Shown here piece by piece: positions 43,941 to 52,981 of a DNA stretch of 64,000 nt. Numbering within the stretch: position 1 is the stretch's first letter; each line of letters starts with the position of its first letter. Source of the stretch: Microbacterium sp. zg-Y625 (lineage in GTDB: Bacteria > Actinomycetota > Actinomycetes > Actinomycetales > Microbacteriaceae). The stretch lies in assembly GCF_030246925.1 (NCBI RefSeq), contig NZ_CP126740.1:248001-312000 (forward strand). Direction: 5' to 3'. Made by a program: the position numbers and the translations under genes. The notes under the pieces were generated by a model that worked only from the letters and a program-made list of their open reading frames with translations, was not told the origin of the DNA and did not search any database.

Positions 43941-45416
43941 TCAGTGGGCCGTGTCGCCGGGGGCGAGGACGGCGCGGAACGTGCGCAGCAGGATGCCGAT
44001 GTCGCCGAGGAGCGACCAGTTCTCGACGTAGTACAGGTCGAGCCGCAGCGCCTCTTCCCACGACAGCGCGGACCGCCCGCTCACCTGCCAGAGGCCGCTC
44101 ATGCCGGGCTTGACGATCAGCCGCCGCTCGGCGGCGAAGTCGTAGAACGCCACCTCCCCGGAACGCTGCGGCCGAGGCCCCACCAGACTCATATCCCCGA
44201 ACAGGACGTTCAGCAGCTGCGGGAACTCGTCGAGCGAATGCTTGCGCAGCACGCGCCCGATCGGCGTGATGCGCGGGTCCTGCTCGATCTTGAACAGCGG
44301 CGCGTCGTCCTTGCCCTGCTCGGCGAGCAGCTGCGTCAGCATGTCGTCGGCGTCGGGCACCATCGTGCGGAACTTGATGAGCTGGAAGGGGCGCCCCTCC
44401 TGCCCGATCCGCTCCTGCCGGTAGAAGACGGGGCCGGTGCTGGACGCCCTGACCAGCGTCCCGAGGATCGCGAACAGGGGAGCGAGCAGGATGAGCAGCA
44501 TCAGGGATCCGACGACGTCGAGGGTGCGCTTGACCACGCGCTGACGGCCGGTGTAGCGCGGCGTCTCCACGTGCACCAGGGGAAGCCCGGCGACCGGCCG
44601 GGTGTGCAGACGCGGGCCGCCGATGTCGGTCAGGCTCGGCACCAGGATCAGGTGCTGCCGGCCCGCCTTCAGCCGCCAGCTGATCTCCTTGACCTTGCGC
44701 ACGGGCAACGCCGCGTCGCTGGCGACGATGAGGGTGTCGGCATCCACCATCGACATCATCATGATGACGTCGTCCGCCGGCCCCAGGAAGGGAACGCTCG
44801 CGCCGCGGCAGGTGTAGTCCGAGCGGCTTCCCGGCCCGCTGAGACCGACGACGACATAGCCGGCCTCGGGGTTGCGGTCGAGTTCCGCCGTGATGCGCGC
44901 GTTCTCCTCGTCATCGCCGATCACGAGCGCCCGCGCCATGCCGCGGCCCGCCCGCCGGTGCGCTTTGAGTCGCTGGCGCCACAGGTAGCGCGTGATCAGA
45001 AGACCGGCGAGGCCGAGCGGGAATCCCAGCAGGATGTAACCGCGCGAGACCGGCGTCATCGTGAGGTACGACACCACCGCCACGACCGCGAAGAGGTACA
45101 CCGCCGAGCTGATCACGAGCCGGTATTCCGACATCCCCATTCCGACGACGCGTTCGCCGCGGGATCCCGAGATCGCCAGTGCCAGCTGCCAGCCCAGGAT
45201 GAGCGCAACGGAGACCCACGTGTAGGTGAAGGCGGTCTCGTCCACCCGCTGCGTGACGCTTTCGCCCGTCGCGGAGAACCAGACGTACTGCGAGAGGAAG
45301 ACCGCGATGATGACCACCACGGAGTCCGACAGCCACAGCATGCGGCGGTACGCGAGCTGCCAGTCGACCGCCGTTGCTTCTGCGGTCGACAGCGCCGCCA
45401 ACGGATTCAATGCCAC
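43941..45416 (-). CDS. Polyprenyl-phosphate sugar-1-phosphate transferase
   Basis: The 491-residue membrane protein starts polysaccharide assembly by placing a sugar-1-phosphate on undecaprenyl phosphate. It has four to five N-terminal helices, a Rossmann-like middle (ARALVIGDDEENAR), one more helix (VVGSLMLLILLAPLFAI) and the catalytic C-terminal domain with FYRQERIGQEGRPF, KFRTM, KHSLDEFPQLLNVLFGDMSLVGPRP and KPGMSGLWQV. A GTG at 45416 after a G-rich stretch is the likely start; GTG 45461 is an alternative. Confidence 0.9.
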   Translation of the reverse strand: MALNPLAALSTAEATAVDWQLAYRRMLWLSDSVVVIIAVFLSQYVWFSATGESVTQRVDETAFTYTWVSVALILGWQLALAISGSRGERVVGMGMSEYRLVISSAVYLFAVVAVVSYLTMTPVSRGYILLGFPLGLAGLLITRYLWRQRLKAHRRAGRGMARALVIGDDEENARITAELDRNPEAGYVVVGLSGPGSRSDYTCRGASVPFLGPADDVIMMMSMVDADTLIVASDAALPVRKVKEISWRLKAGRQHLILVPSLTDIGGPRLHTRPVAGLPLVHVETPRYTGRQRVVKRTLDVVGSLMLLILLAPLFAILGTLVRASSTGPVFYRQERIGQEGRPFQLIKFRTMVPDADDMLTQLLAEQGKDDAPLFKIEQDPRITPIGRVLRKHSLDEFPQLLNVLFGDMSLVGPRPQRSGEVAFYDFAAERRLIVKPGMSGLWQVSGRSALSWEEALRLDLYYVENWSLLGDIGILLRTFRAVLAPGDTAH

Positions 45417-45469
45417 GTTCCCCCCCAAAGGTTCGCGTACGTTCAGTGGGCGCCTCCCCACGGGCGCGT

Positions 45470-47062
45470 TCAGGGCAGCGTCTCGGCGGCGCCGTCCCTC
45501 CGCGACCCCCGGAACCGCGCACGCGAGTTCCTGAGCATGCGCTCACCGGACCTGGAAGCCACGCCCCCCGGCATGCTTCTCAATTCCGGCTGAGTCTCGA
45601 CCCCATCGAGGTCGTCGATGTCGGAGAAGTCCAGCAGCGCCGTCTGCGTGCCGTCCGGCTCGTCGTCAGGCTCGATGGACAGGTAGGACTGCGTCAGGTA
45701 GCTGGTCGCGCCGCGCGCGGTGACGCGGTTCGCCACCGTGCCGGCCAGGCGGGCTCCGACCTTGTCGAGAGAGGCGGTCGCCGCGCGGATGGCGTCACGG
45801 CGCGTGCGGTCGACGGCGATCACCAGCAGCACGCCCCCGACGCTGCGCGAGAGGATCGCGGCATCCGGCACCGGCAGGAGGGGCGGCGTGTCGTAGAGCA
45901 CGACGTCGTACATCTCCTGCACGTGGGCCATCAGCTCGCGCATGTGCTGGGATCCCAGGAGCTCGCTCGGGTTCGGCGGCACGCGGCCCGACGACAGCAC
46001 GTGCAGGTTCGGCGATCCCCAGGTCTGCACGACGTCGGCGAACAGCGCGCGACCGATGAGCACGTCGGTGAGCCCCGCGGCCCCCTCCAGCGAGAGGTAC
46101 TCGTGGATCTGCGGGCGACGCAGGTCCGCTTCGACCAGCAGCACTCGTGACCCGTTGGCAGCGATCGAGCTGGCCAGGTTCAGCGCCACCGTCGACTTTC
46201 CGTCGCCGGGACCGGCGGAGGTGATCGCGAAGGTCGCGGGACCGTCGATGTCGAGGAACTGCAGGTTGGTGCGGAGGATCCGGAACGATTCCGCCGTCGG
46301 GGTCCCGAGGCCGTCGTCGACGAGGACGGCCTCGCTGCGTCCGCGGGAGATCTGCGGGATCGCCCCGACGAGCGGGGCGTCGGTCACCGCTTCGATGTCC
46401 TCGGTCGAGCGCACCCGGGTGTCGATGAGTTCGCGCAGGATCGCCGCCAGTGTGCCCAGCGCCAGTCCCGCGAACAGGCCGATGCCGAGGTTCAGGAGCA
46501 GGTTCGGGCTGACCGGCGCCGCGGGCGCCTCGGCGAAGCGCACCTGCGTCATCTTCACCGGGGTGATCGCCGCGGGCGGCGTGCCGTCGGGTGCCGGCGG
46601 CACGGCCGCCCCGCCGGGAACGGTGGTGGTCTCGACCTCTGCGACGACGACGGACAGGTTCGTGATGACGGCGTTCGCAACGCTCGCGGCCAGGCGCGGC
46701 GATGTCCCGCTGGCCGTGACCTCGAGCATCGTGGTGTCGAGCGGAATCGACACCTCGATGCGTGCGGCGAGCTGTTCCGGCGTGAGGTCGAGACCCAGCT
46801 CCTCGATCACGCGGGACGTGACGATCGGCTCCGTGGCCAGGCTGGCGTATGTGCTGACGCGGCGCTCGGTGAAGGCATTGCCCTGCGTGAGCTCGTTGAC
46901 GCTCGCCCCGGTCTCGCTCGTGACCAGTGCCGCGCTGGTCGCCGAGTACACCGGCTTCGTGGTCGCCGCAGCGATCCATCCGACGAGCACCCCCGCGAGC
47001 GTCACGGCGAGGATCAGGATCCACGACCGCCGCAGGATGCGCGCGTAATCACGACTGCCCAT
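45470..47062 (-). CDS. Wzz-BY-kinase fusion, polysaccharide chain-length regulator
   Basis: This 530-residue protein has an N-terminal Wzz region with two transmembrane helices (about 13-33 and 175-200). A cytoplasmic bacterial tyrosine kinase follows: Walker A ITSAGPGDGKST, Walker A-prime LLVEADLRRPQ and Walker B VVLYDTPPLLP. A C-terminal tail rich in Asp/Glu and Arg has only a few Tyr residues (SYLTQSYLSI), fewer than typical autophosphorylation clusters. It controls polymerisation and export. It precedes the sugar-phosphate transferase by 53 bp and diverges from a glycosyltransferase. GGGGA lies just before its ATG. Confidence 0.88.
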   Translation of the reverse strand: MGSRDYARILRRSWILILAVTLAGVLVGWIAAATTKPVYSATSAALVTSETGASVNELTQGNAFTERRVSTYASLATEPIVTSRVIEELGLDLTPEQLAARIEVSIPLDTTMLEVTASGTSPRLAASVANAVITNLSVVVAEVETTTVPGGAAVPPAPDGTPPAAITPVKMTQVRFAEAPAAPVSPNLLLNLGIGLFAGLALGTLAAILRELIDTRVRSTEDIEAVTDAPLVGAIPQISRGRSEAVLVDDGLGTPTAESFRILRTNLQFLDIDGPATFAITSAGPGDGKSTVALNLASSIAANGSRVLLVEADLRRPQIHEYLSLEGAAGLTDVLIGRALFADVVQTWGSPNLHVLSSGRVPPNPSELLGSQHMRELMAHVQEMYDVVLYDTPPLLPVPDAAILSRSVGGVLLVIAVDRTRRDAIRAATASLDKVGARLAGTVANRVTARGATSYLTQSYLSIEPDDEPDGTQTALLDFSDIDDLDGVETQPELRSMPGGVASRSGERMLRNSRARFRGSRRDGAAETLP

Positions 47063-47240
47063 ACATTCCCCATCATGTAGGCGACGACGGAGAACGGCCC
47101 CAGCTTGCCCCCCGGCATGCCGCGACGATACGCACCGGATGGGGGCTGCGCAAGGGCTTTCTGTGATAGGGCCTTTCGGATAGTGTGACCGGGCGCGCCC
47201 CCCGACCGCACTGCACCGCACCGCACTCTGGGGGATTGCC
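47063..47240. promoter_or_regulatory. Divergent control region within the polysaccharide cluster
   Basis: This 178-bp gap between the BY-kinase and the rightward glycosyltransferase genes should hold both promoters. Possible -10 words such as GATAGTGT (around 47178) are present, but I cannot assign a clear -35 box. Confidence 0.35.
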
Positions 47241-48407
47241 ATGCGTCACGACGTTTCTGCGCCGAGCGGGCTGACCGGGGAGAAGACCCGGCTCACCCTG
47301 CTGTGGGTCGAGTCGACGACGGATTCCACAGCGGCCGGCGCCCACCTGCGGGGAACCGTCGCGCGTCTCGCCCCGGAACTGTTCGAGCTGCGGGTGATCA
47401 CGCGGTCGACCGACGGGCCGTCGTGGCTGCCGGGGCGGCTGCGGAAGCCCTGGCGCATCGTCTCGGTGGTCGGACGGGCGAGGCTGGCCCGGCCGCGTGG
47501 TGTGCTGCTGGCGCGGTGGAGCCCGTTCGTGGCGCTGGTGAGTCGGCGGTGGACGGGTCGCGGGAGGCCCCTCGTGCTCTTCGTCCAAGGCAACCTCGAC
47601 GACCTGTACGACTCCAACCCGTGGACGCGCCGGGCGCCGTGGCTGACCGAACTCGCGCTCGCTTCGATCCGCGACGCGACGGCGGTGGTGACCCCGAGCG
47701 TCGGGCTGGCGGAGTGGGTGGGCACCGTGCGCGGGACGGGCAGCGAGTCGACCGTCACCGTCATTCCCAACGGCGTCGACCTGCCGCTGTTCGAGCAGGC
47801 GCGCGCGCACGCTGGTCGCGCGCACGAGCCGTACGCGGTGTTCTTCGGCAACATGGCCACCTGGCAGGGGGTGGACACGATCCTGCAGGCGCTCGCCGAC
47901 CCGCGCTGGCCGGCCGGCCTCGGGCTCACGGTGATCGGCGACGGACCGCTCGCCCGTGAGGTCGCCGACAGCACCGACCCGCGCGTGCGCTACCTCGGAC
48001 GCCGCTCGAAGGGCGAGGTGGCGGCGATCGTCGCCGGGGCAGAGATGGCGCTCGCGACCCGGAGCGACGTCGCCGCCAGTGCCACCGGGGTGTCCCCGTT
48101 CAAGGTCATCGAAGCCGCTGCGGCCGGTACGCCCGCCGTCGTCACGCGCGTTCCGGGACAGACCGAGCTCGCCACCGACATCGGGGGCGCGGTACTCATC
48201 CCCGCGGGCGATCCGCGGGCGCTCGCGCAGGCGGTCGCCGACCTTCATGCCGACCCGGCGCTGAGGTCCCGCCTGACGGAACGCGCGCTGGCGCGCGTGC
48301 GCGCCTACGACTGGGCTTCGCGGGCGGATGAACTCGCGGCGGTGGTGGCATCGGTGTCGAGTCGCTCGCCGGCGGATGCCACCGGGCTGGCCGGTCAGCG
48401 CCCATGA
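47241..48407 (+). CDS. Glycosyltransferase, GT4 family
   Basis: The 388-residue GT-B enzyme has FFGNMATWQGVDTILQAL and the donor-site run SPFKVIEAAAAGTPAVVTRVPGQTEL with the usual Glu. VIPNGVD links the two domains. It likely adds one sugar of the repeat unit on the cytoplasmic face. It overlaps the following membrane gene by 4 bp and diverges from the BY-kinase. Confidence 0.85.
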   Translation: MRHDVSAPSGLTGEKTRLTLLWVESTTDSTAAGAHLRGTVARLAPELFELRVITRSTDGPSWLPGRLRKPWRIVSVVGRARLARPRGVLLARWSPFVALVSRRWTGRGRPLVLFVQGNLDDLYDSNPWTRRAPWLTELALASIRDATAVVTPSVGLAEWVGTVRGTGSESTVTVIPNGVDLPLFEQARAHAGRAHEPYAVFFGNMATWQGVDTILQALADPRWPAGLGLTVIGDGPLAREVADSTDPRVRYLGRRSKGEVAAIVAGAEMALATRSDVAASATGVSPFKVIEAAAAGTPAVVTRVPGQTELATDIGGAVLIPAGDPRALAQAVADLHADPALRSRLTERALARVRAYDWASRADELAAVVASVSSRSPADATGLAGQRP

Positions 48408-49486
48408 CGGCCCTGTCCGAGCGTCGGAAGGCGCAGACACGGCCCCCCGGCGGCGGGCCCCCGATGGATGCGCTCAAGTACTGGCTGGTGTGCGCGGCGC
48501 TCGTCCTCGGCGCCATCGTCGCCGCCCGCAGCCACGCGATGCTGCCCGCCAAGCTGTTCCTCGACGAATCGATCATCCGCCGCTTCATCGCCGGCACGAT
48601 CCGCGTCGACGGGCCCAGCTCGTACGGCACCACCGGCTGGCTGTACCGGGTCACCGGGCTGGCCGACATCCCGGACCTGTTCCCCGTGCTCGCCTACGCG
48701 GTGTTCGCCGCCGGGGTGGTCATCGCCATCACCTGGCGCGGCATCCCCGCCATGTCCTTCCCGGAGCTGGTGGTGGTGGCCGGCTCGCTGCTGCTGGGGG
48801 CGGTCTATCTCTCGCAGTACTCGAAAGAGTTCTTCGTGCTGCCGCTGGTGATCGTGCTCATACTCGCGCGCCGCTCCTGGGTCCTCGAGGCCACCTGGAT
48901 CTGCCTCGCCCTGCTCTACGCGGGATTCGTGCGGCAGTACTGGTTCCTGGTGCTCGTGCTCTACCTCGCCCTGCGCGTGCTCATCCCGCGGCTGCGCTCG
49001 GCGTGGCTGCTCGTTCCCGTCGTCATGGTCGGGTTCGCCGCGATGACCCTCGCGTTCAATCTGGTGCTCGGCGCCGAACTCACGTTCTTCCGCACCGACA
49101 TCAACAACGCCTTGGACATCGACCGCTCCACCCGCATCGACGACCTGATCCCGGGGGAGTCGCTCGCCGCCCAGTGGCTGAACGCGGTCGTGATGATCCT
49201 GGCGATCGCCTTTCCGGTGACCCTCGTCCTGTCGGGAGATCCCCTTCAGATGGTCACCGGGCTCTTCGTCGCCCTGTGCTGGGTGCTGGTCGCGCTGCGC
49301 TCCGCGCGCGTCGTCGGCAGGCCCGGCCCCGGCGTGATCCCGCTGGCGTTCCTGCTGGCGTTCCTCATGGTGCAGACGGTCTTCGAGCCGGACTTCGGGT
49401 CGTACATGCGGCATATCACGCCGCAGCTGCCGCTCTTCCTCGCGCTGTTCGTGGCGACCGACAAGCGGACGGGAGTGCGCTCGTGA
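48404..49486 (+). CDS. Polytopic membrane protein, possible polysaccharide polymerase
   Basis: The 360-residue protein has about nine or ten hydrophobic helices and a larger external loop around residues 225-255 (FFRTDINNALDIDRSTRIDD). Wzy-type polymerases look like this but have no sequence signature. Its position between two glycosyltransferases, overlapping each by 4 bp, makes polymerase the best guess. An O-antigen ligase-like or other transporter role is possible. Confidence 0.55.
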   Translation: MTALSERRKAQTRPPGGGPPMDALKYWLVCAALVLGAIVAARSHAMLPAKLFLDESIIRRFIAGTIRVDGPSSYGTTGWLYRVTGLADIPDLFPVLAYAVFAAGVVIAITWRGIPAMSFPELVVVAGSLLLGAVYLSQYSKEFFVLPLVIVLILARRSWVLEATWICLALLYAGFVRQYWFLVLVLYLALRVLIPRLRSAWLLVPVVMVGFAAMTLAFNLVLGAELTFFRTDINNALDIDRSTRIDDLIPGESLAAQWLNAVVMILAIAFPVTLVLSGDPLQMVTGLFVALCWVLVALRSARVVGRPGPGVIPLAFLLAFLMVQTVFEPDFGSYMRHITPQLPLFLALFVATDKRTGVRS

Positions 49487-50583
49487 AGATCGTCCACGTC
49501 ACGGAGACGCTCGTCGGCGGGGTTCTCGCGGCAGTGCTGGCGCTGTCCGCGCGCCAGGCGGCGCTGGGGCACGACATCTCCGTGATGTATCCCGTCAAGG
49601 CGACCGTGCCTTCGTCCGACGAGCTGCGGGCCCGGTTCCACCCCGACGTGCGGCGGGTGGAGCTCGCCTACCGCGGCCGGCTTCCGGCGCTGCAGACGCT
49701 GCACCGCGCCATCCGCCGCCTCGACGACGACGTCGACGTCGTGCACCTGCACTCGACGTTCGCGGGCATCGCCGGGCGGCTCGGGCGGGTCGCGCCGCGC
49801 GGCAGCGTCGTGGCGTACTCGCCCCACGGTTTCGCGTTCCTCCGGGAGTCCTCCTCCCGGATCAGCAACGTCGCCGCGCTGGCGCTCGAGCGCGTGCTCG
49901 AACCGCGATGCGGGGGACTGGTGCTCGTATCGGAATCCGAGGATGCCGTCGCCCGCGACCGCCTGCGGGGATCGCGGCGGCACGTGCTGCGGAACGGGAT
50001 ACCGGTGGAGGGACTCCCCGCGGCGTCGGGCGGCGCGGCCGGCCGGCCGGTCGTCGTCGCGTCCGGCCGCCTGGGGGAGCAGAAGGGTCCGGACCGGTTC
50101 GCCGACATCGCGAGGGCGCTCGCCGGCCGGGCGGAGTTCGTCTGGATCGGCGACGGCTCGGCCGAGGCGCGGGAGCGCTGGATCGGCGACGCGCCGGTGC
50201 GGGTGACGGGGTGGCTCCCGCACGACGAGGTGGTCTCCCAGCTCGCGGCATCCGACGTGTTCCTGTTCCCCAGCAGGTGGGAGGGCATGCCGATCTCGCT
50301 CATGGAGGCGCAGGTGATGGGGATCCCCGCCGTGGCCACCGACATCGTGGGCAACCGCGACGTGATCGTGGACGGTGAGACGGGATACCTCTGCCACGGT
50401 CTGGACGGGATGGTCGCCGCAGTCACGCGGCTCGTCGACGATCCCGAAGAGAGGCGCCGGCTCGGCAGGCGCGCCCGCGCGATGCAGCCCGAGCGGCTGT
50501 CGGACTCCGCCCTAGGGCCGGCGTCGATCGGGATCTACCAGCGCATGCGGCAGGGCGCCGTGGGGGTCAACGCCGCAGGATGA
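49483..50583 (+). CDS. Glycosyltransferase, GT4 family
   Basis: The 366-residue enzyme starts with GTG overlapping the previous stop. The N-terminal domain begins IVHVTETLVGGVLAA and holds the DVVHLHSTFAG loop. The donor domain has VASGRLGEQKGPDRFADIA and FPSRWEGMPISLMEAQVMGIPAVATDIVGNRDVI with the catalytic Glu. It resembles capsular transferases of the EpsD/EpsF type. Its 3' end overlaps the convergent DUF4038 gene by 17 bp. Confidence 0.87.
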   Translation: MKIVHVTETLVGGVLAAVLALSARQAALGHDISVMYPVKATVPSSDELRARFHPDVRRVELAYRGRLPALQTLHRAIRRLDDDVDVVHLHSTFAGIAGRLGRVAPRGSVVAYSPHGFAFLRESSSRISNVAALALERVLEPRCGGLVLVSESEDAVARDRLRGSRRHVLRNGIPVEGLPAASGGAAGRPVVVASGRLGEQKGPDRFADIARALAGRAEFVWIGDGSAEARERWIGDAPVRVTGWLPHDEVVSQLAASDVFLFPSRWEGMPISLMEAQVMGIPAVATDIVGNRDVIVDGETGYLCHGLDGMVAAVTRLVDDPEERRRLGRRARAMQPERLSDSALGPASIGIYQRMRQGAVGVNAAG

Positions 50584-52114
50584 GCACCCCGTCGATCCAG
50601 GTGGGAGGCCACCCCACGGTGACGTCCGCCCCCGTGGTGCCCGACGAGACGAAGAGCTCTTCCCCCGTGGCAGGGTCCGCCCACCGGATCTCGAACGCGG
50701 CCGTCGGGTGCACCGCCGTGGTGTCCACCCGCACGGTGCGGCGCGGCTCGCCGAAGTACGCCAGCGCACCGCGACCCTCCGGCAGCGTCGCCGCGCTGAC
50801 GGCGGAGGTGCTCTCGACCGTGCCGTAGCCGTCCGGGAGCAGGCCGGCGGCCGGGCTGTCGGCCGTGACCGGCGTGAGCTCGGCGTCGGCGTGGCGGTGG
50901 AGCAGCGACGCGAGCGTGCCGATGTCTCGCGCGCTGTCGTGCGTGAGGGCCCGCTCCCAGCCGTCGCCCACAGGCCACACCGTGGAATGCCCATACGCGA
51001 AGCCGGCGGCACCGGCGAACAGGGCGTGATAGGCCTGGGCCCGGACGGCGCGGCGGTCGAGCAGGGGCTCCTCGTCCCGCTGCGCGTAGTAGGCCTCCCA
51101 GAGGACGACGGGTCTCACCGTGTCACGGGCGTACTCCGCGGCGACCTCGACGGCAGGGTACGCGCCGCTGTACGCCGCGGAGATCGTGTACCAGTCCTCG
51201 TCGCCGAAGTACTCCTCCGCGGTCAGGCCCCGGGCGGTGTGGTACGACATCAGCTGCGGCACCGATGCGCCCTCCCGCAGCGCCCGGCCCATCGCGATCG
51301 TCTCTTCGATGACCGGACCTTCTTCGAGCCCGCTGGGCACGCCGGCGGTCGACTGGTCCGTCGCATCCGGTTCGTTGTCGCCCCCCAGCAGCCACCAGAC
51401 GTGGTCGAGATGACCGTAGCGTTCTGCGAGGAAGCTCCCATAGCTGCCGGCGCGGCGCTCGGTGAGGTGGCCGCGCCACGCATCGCCCCATCCGCCGTAC
51501 CACGAGGGGACGAGGCAGGCCACGAGCCCGAGGTCCCGGCAGGTCTGCAGGCACCAGTCGATGTGCCCCCAGTAGTCGTCGCCGTCGGCAGAGGTCAGCG
51601 GCGAGTCGAGCCTTCCCGTCGCCGTGAAGGGGGCGTGGCCGTGGGCGTTGTCGGCCTGCGGCGAGAAGTCGAGCACCGACATCTGCAGGGCGGTGTACCC
51701 GGTGTCGCGCCGCGCTGTCGCGAGCCTCTCGAACTCCTCGCGCGTCATGCGGCTGGGGGCTGTCCACGCCGTGTCCGCGAGGTAGACGAAGGTGCGGCCC
51801 TGCGCGTCGACGAAGCCCCGACCGGTGTCCGAGACCCCGACGGGGAAGGCTGTGCCCGCGGACGTGGCGCCGCCGGAAGGGGTGGGGCGAGGGGTCGTCG
51901 GTGCGACCCCCGGCTCCTGACTGCGCGCGATGGCGAAGCCGCCCAGAGCGGCGACGGCCACACCCCCGGCGCCGATGAGGCCGTAGCGCAGCACGCTGCG
52001 GCGGTCGAAGGTGCGCGGCGTGCGCGTCGGCGGCGCCGACTCTCGGGCACGCCCGACGTCCGCGCGCTCCCCCTGCGCTGATCGTCCCTGTCCGTCCCCA
52101 TCCGGGTGTGACAT
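50567..52114 (-). CDS. Exported DUF4038-type glycoside hydrolase-like protein
   Basis: The 515-residue protein has a Tat-like signal: DRRSVLRYG followed by a hydrophobic helix (residues about 45-65), then a Thr/Pro linker. The main part is a TIM-barrel of the DUF4038 type (VYLADTAWTAPSRMTREEF, WWLLGGDNEPDAT, VVLWEAYYA). It ends in a beta domain like the collagen-binding-like module that follows DUF4038. It probably acts on an extracellular polysaccharide, perhaps the one made by this cluster. The start is ATG 52114; GTG 52117 is also possible. Confidence 0.75.
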   Translation of the reverse strand: MSHPDGDGQGRSAQGERADVGRARESAPPTRTPRTFDRRSVLRYGLIGAGGVAVAALGGFAIARSQEPGVAPTTPRPTPSGGATSAGTAFPVGVSDTGRGFVDAQGRTFVYLADTAWTAPSRMTREEFERLATARRDTGYTALQMSVLDFSPQADNAHGHAPFTATGRLDSPLTSADGDDYWGHIDWCLQTCRDLGLVACLVPSWYGGWGDAWRGHLTERRAGSYGSFLAERYGHLDHVWWLLGGDNEPDATDQSTAGVPSGLEEGPVIEETIAMGRALREGASVPQLMSYHTARGLTAEEYFGDEDWYTISAAYSGAYPAVEVAAEYARDTVRPVVLWEAYYAQRDEEPLLDRRAVRAQAYHALFAGAAGFAYGHSTVWPVGDGWERALTHDSARDIGTLASLLHRHADAELTPVTADSPAAGLLPDGYGTVESTSAVSAATLPEGRGALAYFGEPRRTVRVDTTAVHPTAAFEIRWADPATGEELFVSSGTTGADVTVGWPPTWIDGVLILRR

Positions 52115-52278
52115 CACGCGACCATGCTAGGGGGGAGGCGCGCCCATCCGGACTGACGCAACGGCGGGGTGTGTCACGGTCATCCCCGCGCCGACCAGTA
52201 AGTTGGCAGTGTCGCGCGAGGGAGCCCTCGCGGGACCGAGGACACCGCTCGGGTTCTCGCAGCGCCGCAGGAGGACCG

Positions 52279-52473
52279 ATGACCGAGATCGCCCTCGTCA
52301 TCGTGCTCGTGGCGGTGTGGGTCGTGGTGGGCCTGGGCGTGGCGCTGGTGGTGGGCCGGGTCGTGCGCCGCAGCGACGAGGACAGCAGGTTCTTCGGCAG
52401 CTGGCACGCACGCCGCACCGGGGAGACGCCCCCGCGACGAGCCGATCACCGCAGCGACGACAGAGACGGCTGA
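52279..52473 (+). CDS. Small single-helix membrane protein
   Basis: This 64-residue protein has one N-terminal transmembrane helix (IALVIVLVAVWVVVGLGVALVVG) followed by a hydrophilic, Arg/Asp-rich tail. GCAGGAGG at 52267-52274 lies 4 nt before the ATG. The function is unknown; it stands alone between the DUF4038 and Nudix genes. Confidence 0.6.
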   Translation: MTEIALVIVLVAVWVVVGLGVALVVGRVVRRSDEDSRFFGSWHARRTGETPPRRADHRSDDRDG

Positions 52474-52521
52474 CGGCCGTCCCGAGGCGCGCCGGGCAGG
52501 GCGGCAGGCCGGCCGCAGCGC

Positions 52522-52959
52522 TCAGCCCGGGAGGAAGTACTGCCGCGCGAGCGGTGCGATCTCGAGGTCGGCGGCATCCGCCCGCGTCACCCAGCGAAGC
52601 TCGGCGATCTCGGCCGCCGGGCGCGGATGCTGCGGGCCGATGTCGGCCCCGAAGACGTCGGCGACGACGACGAAGCCGGGCTCGTTCGCGGCGGCGGCGG
52701 TGTACGCGCCGAGCGGCTGCAGGTCGCACGGCTCCACCCGCACGCCGATCTCCTCGGCGAGCTCGCGGCTGAGGGTCTCGGCCGGCGTCTCGCCCGGCTC
52801 GGGCTTGCCGCCGGGCTGCATGAACGCCGTCGTGCCGGTCTTGCGCACCAGCAGCAGACGCCCCTCGGCGTCGACGATCACGGCGGCCGACACGTGGATG
52901 CGGCGCGGCGCGCTGTCGTTCGCGGGGGTCACCTCGGCACGGTAACAGGTTTCGCCCAT
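52522..52959 (-). CDS. Nudix hydrolase
   Basis: The 145-residue protein has a complete Nudix box (GGKPEPGETPAETLSRELAEEIGV), so it should hydrolyse a nucleoside diphosphate derivative such as an oxidised nucleotide. The start is taken as ATG 52959. The gene diverges from the SDR gene, and only 22 bp separate the two starts, so the promoters must overlap. Confidence 0.87.
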   Translation of the reverse strand: MGETCYRAEVTPANDSAPRRIHVSAAVIVDAEGRLLLVRKTGTTAFMQPGGKPEPGETPAETLSRELAEEIGVRVEPCDLQPLGAYTAAAANEPGFVVVADVFGADIGPQHPRPAAEIAELRWVTRADAADLEIAPLARQYFLPG

Positions 52960-52970
52960 CGCGCCCGTCG

Positions 52971-52976
52971 TAGAAT
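52971..52976 (+). promoter_or_regulatory. -10 box of a probable leaderless transcript (SDR gene)
   Basis: TAGAAT ends 5 nt before the GTG at 52982 and no ribosome site exists. Confidence 0.55.
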
Positions 52977-52981
52977 TCCGT

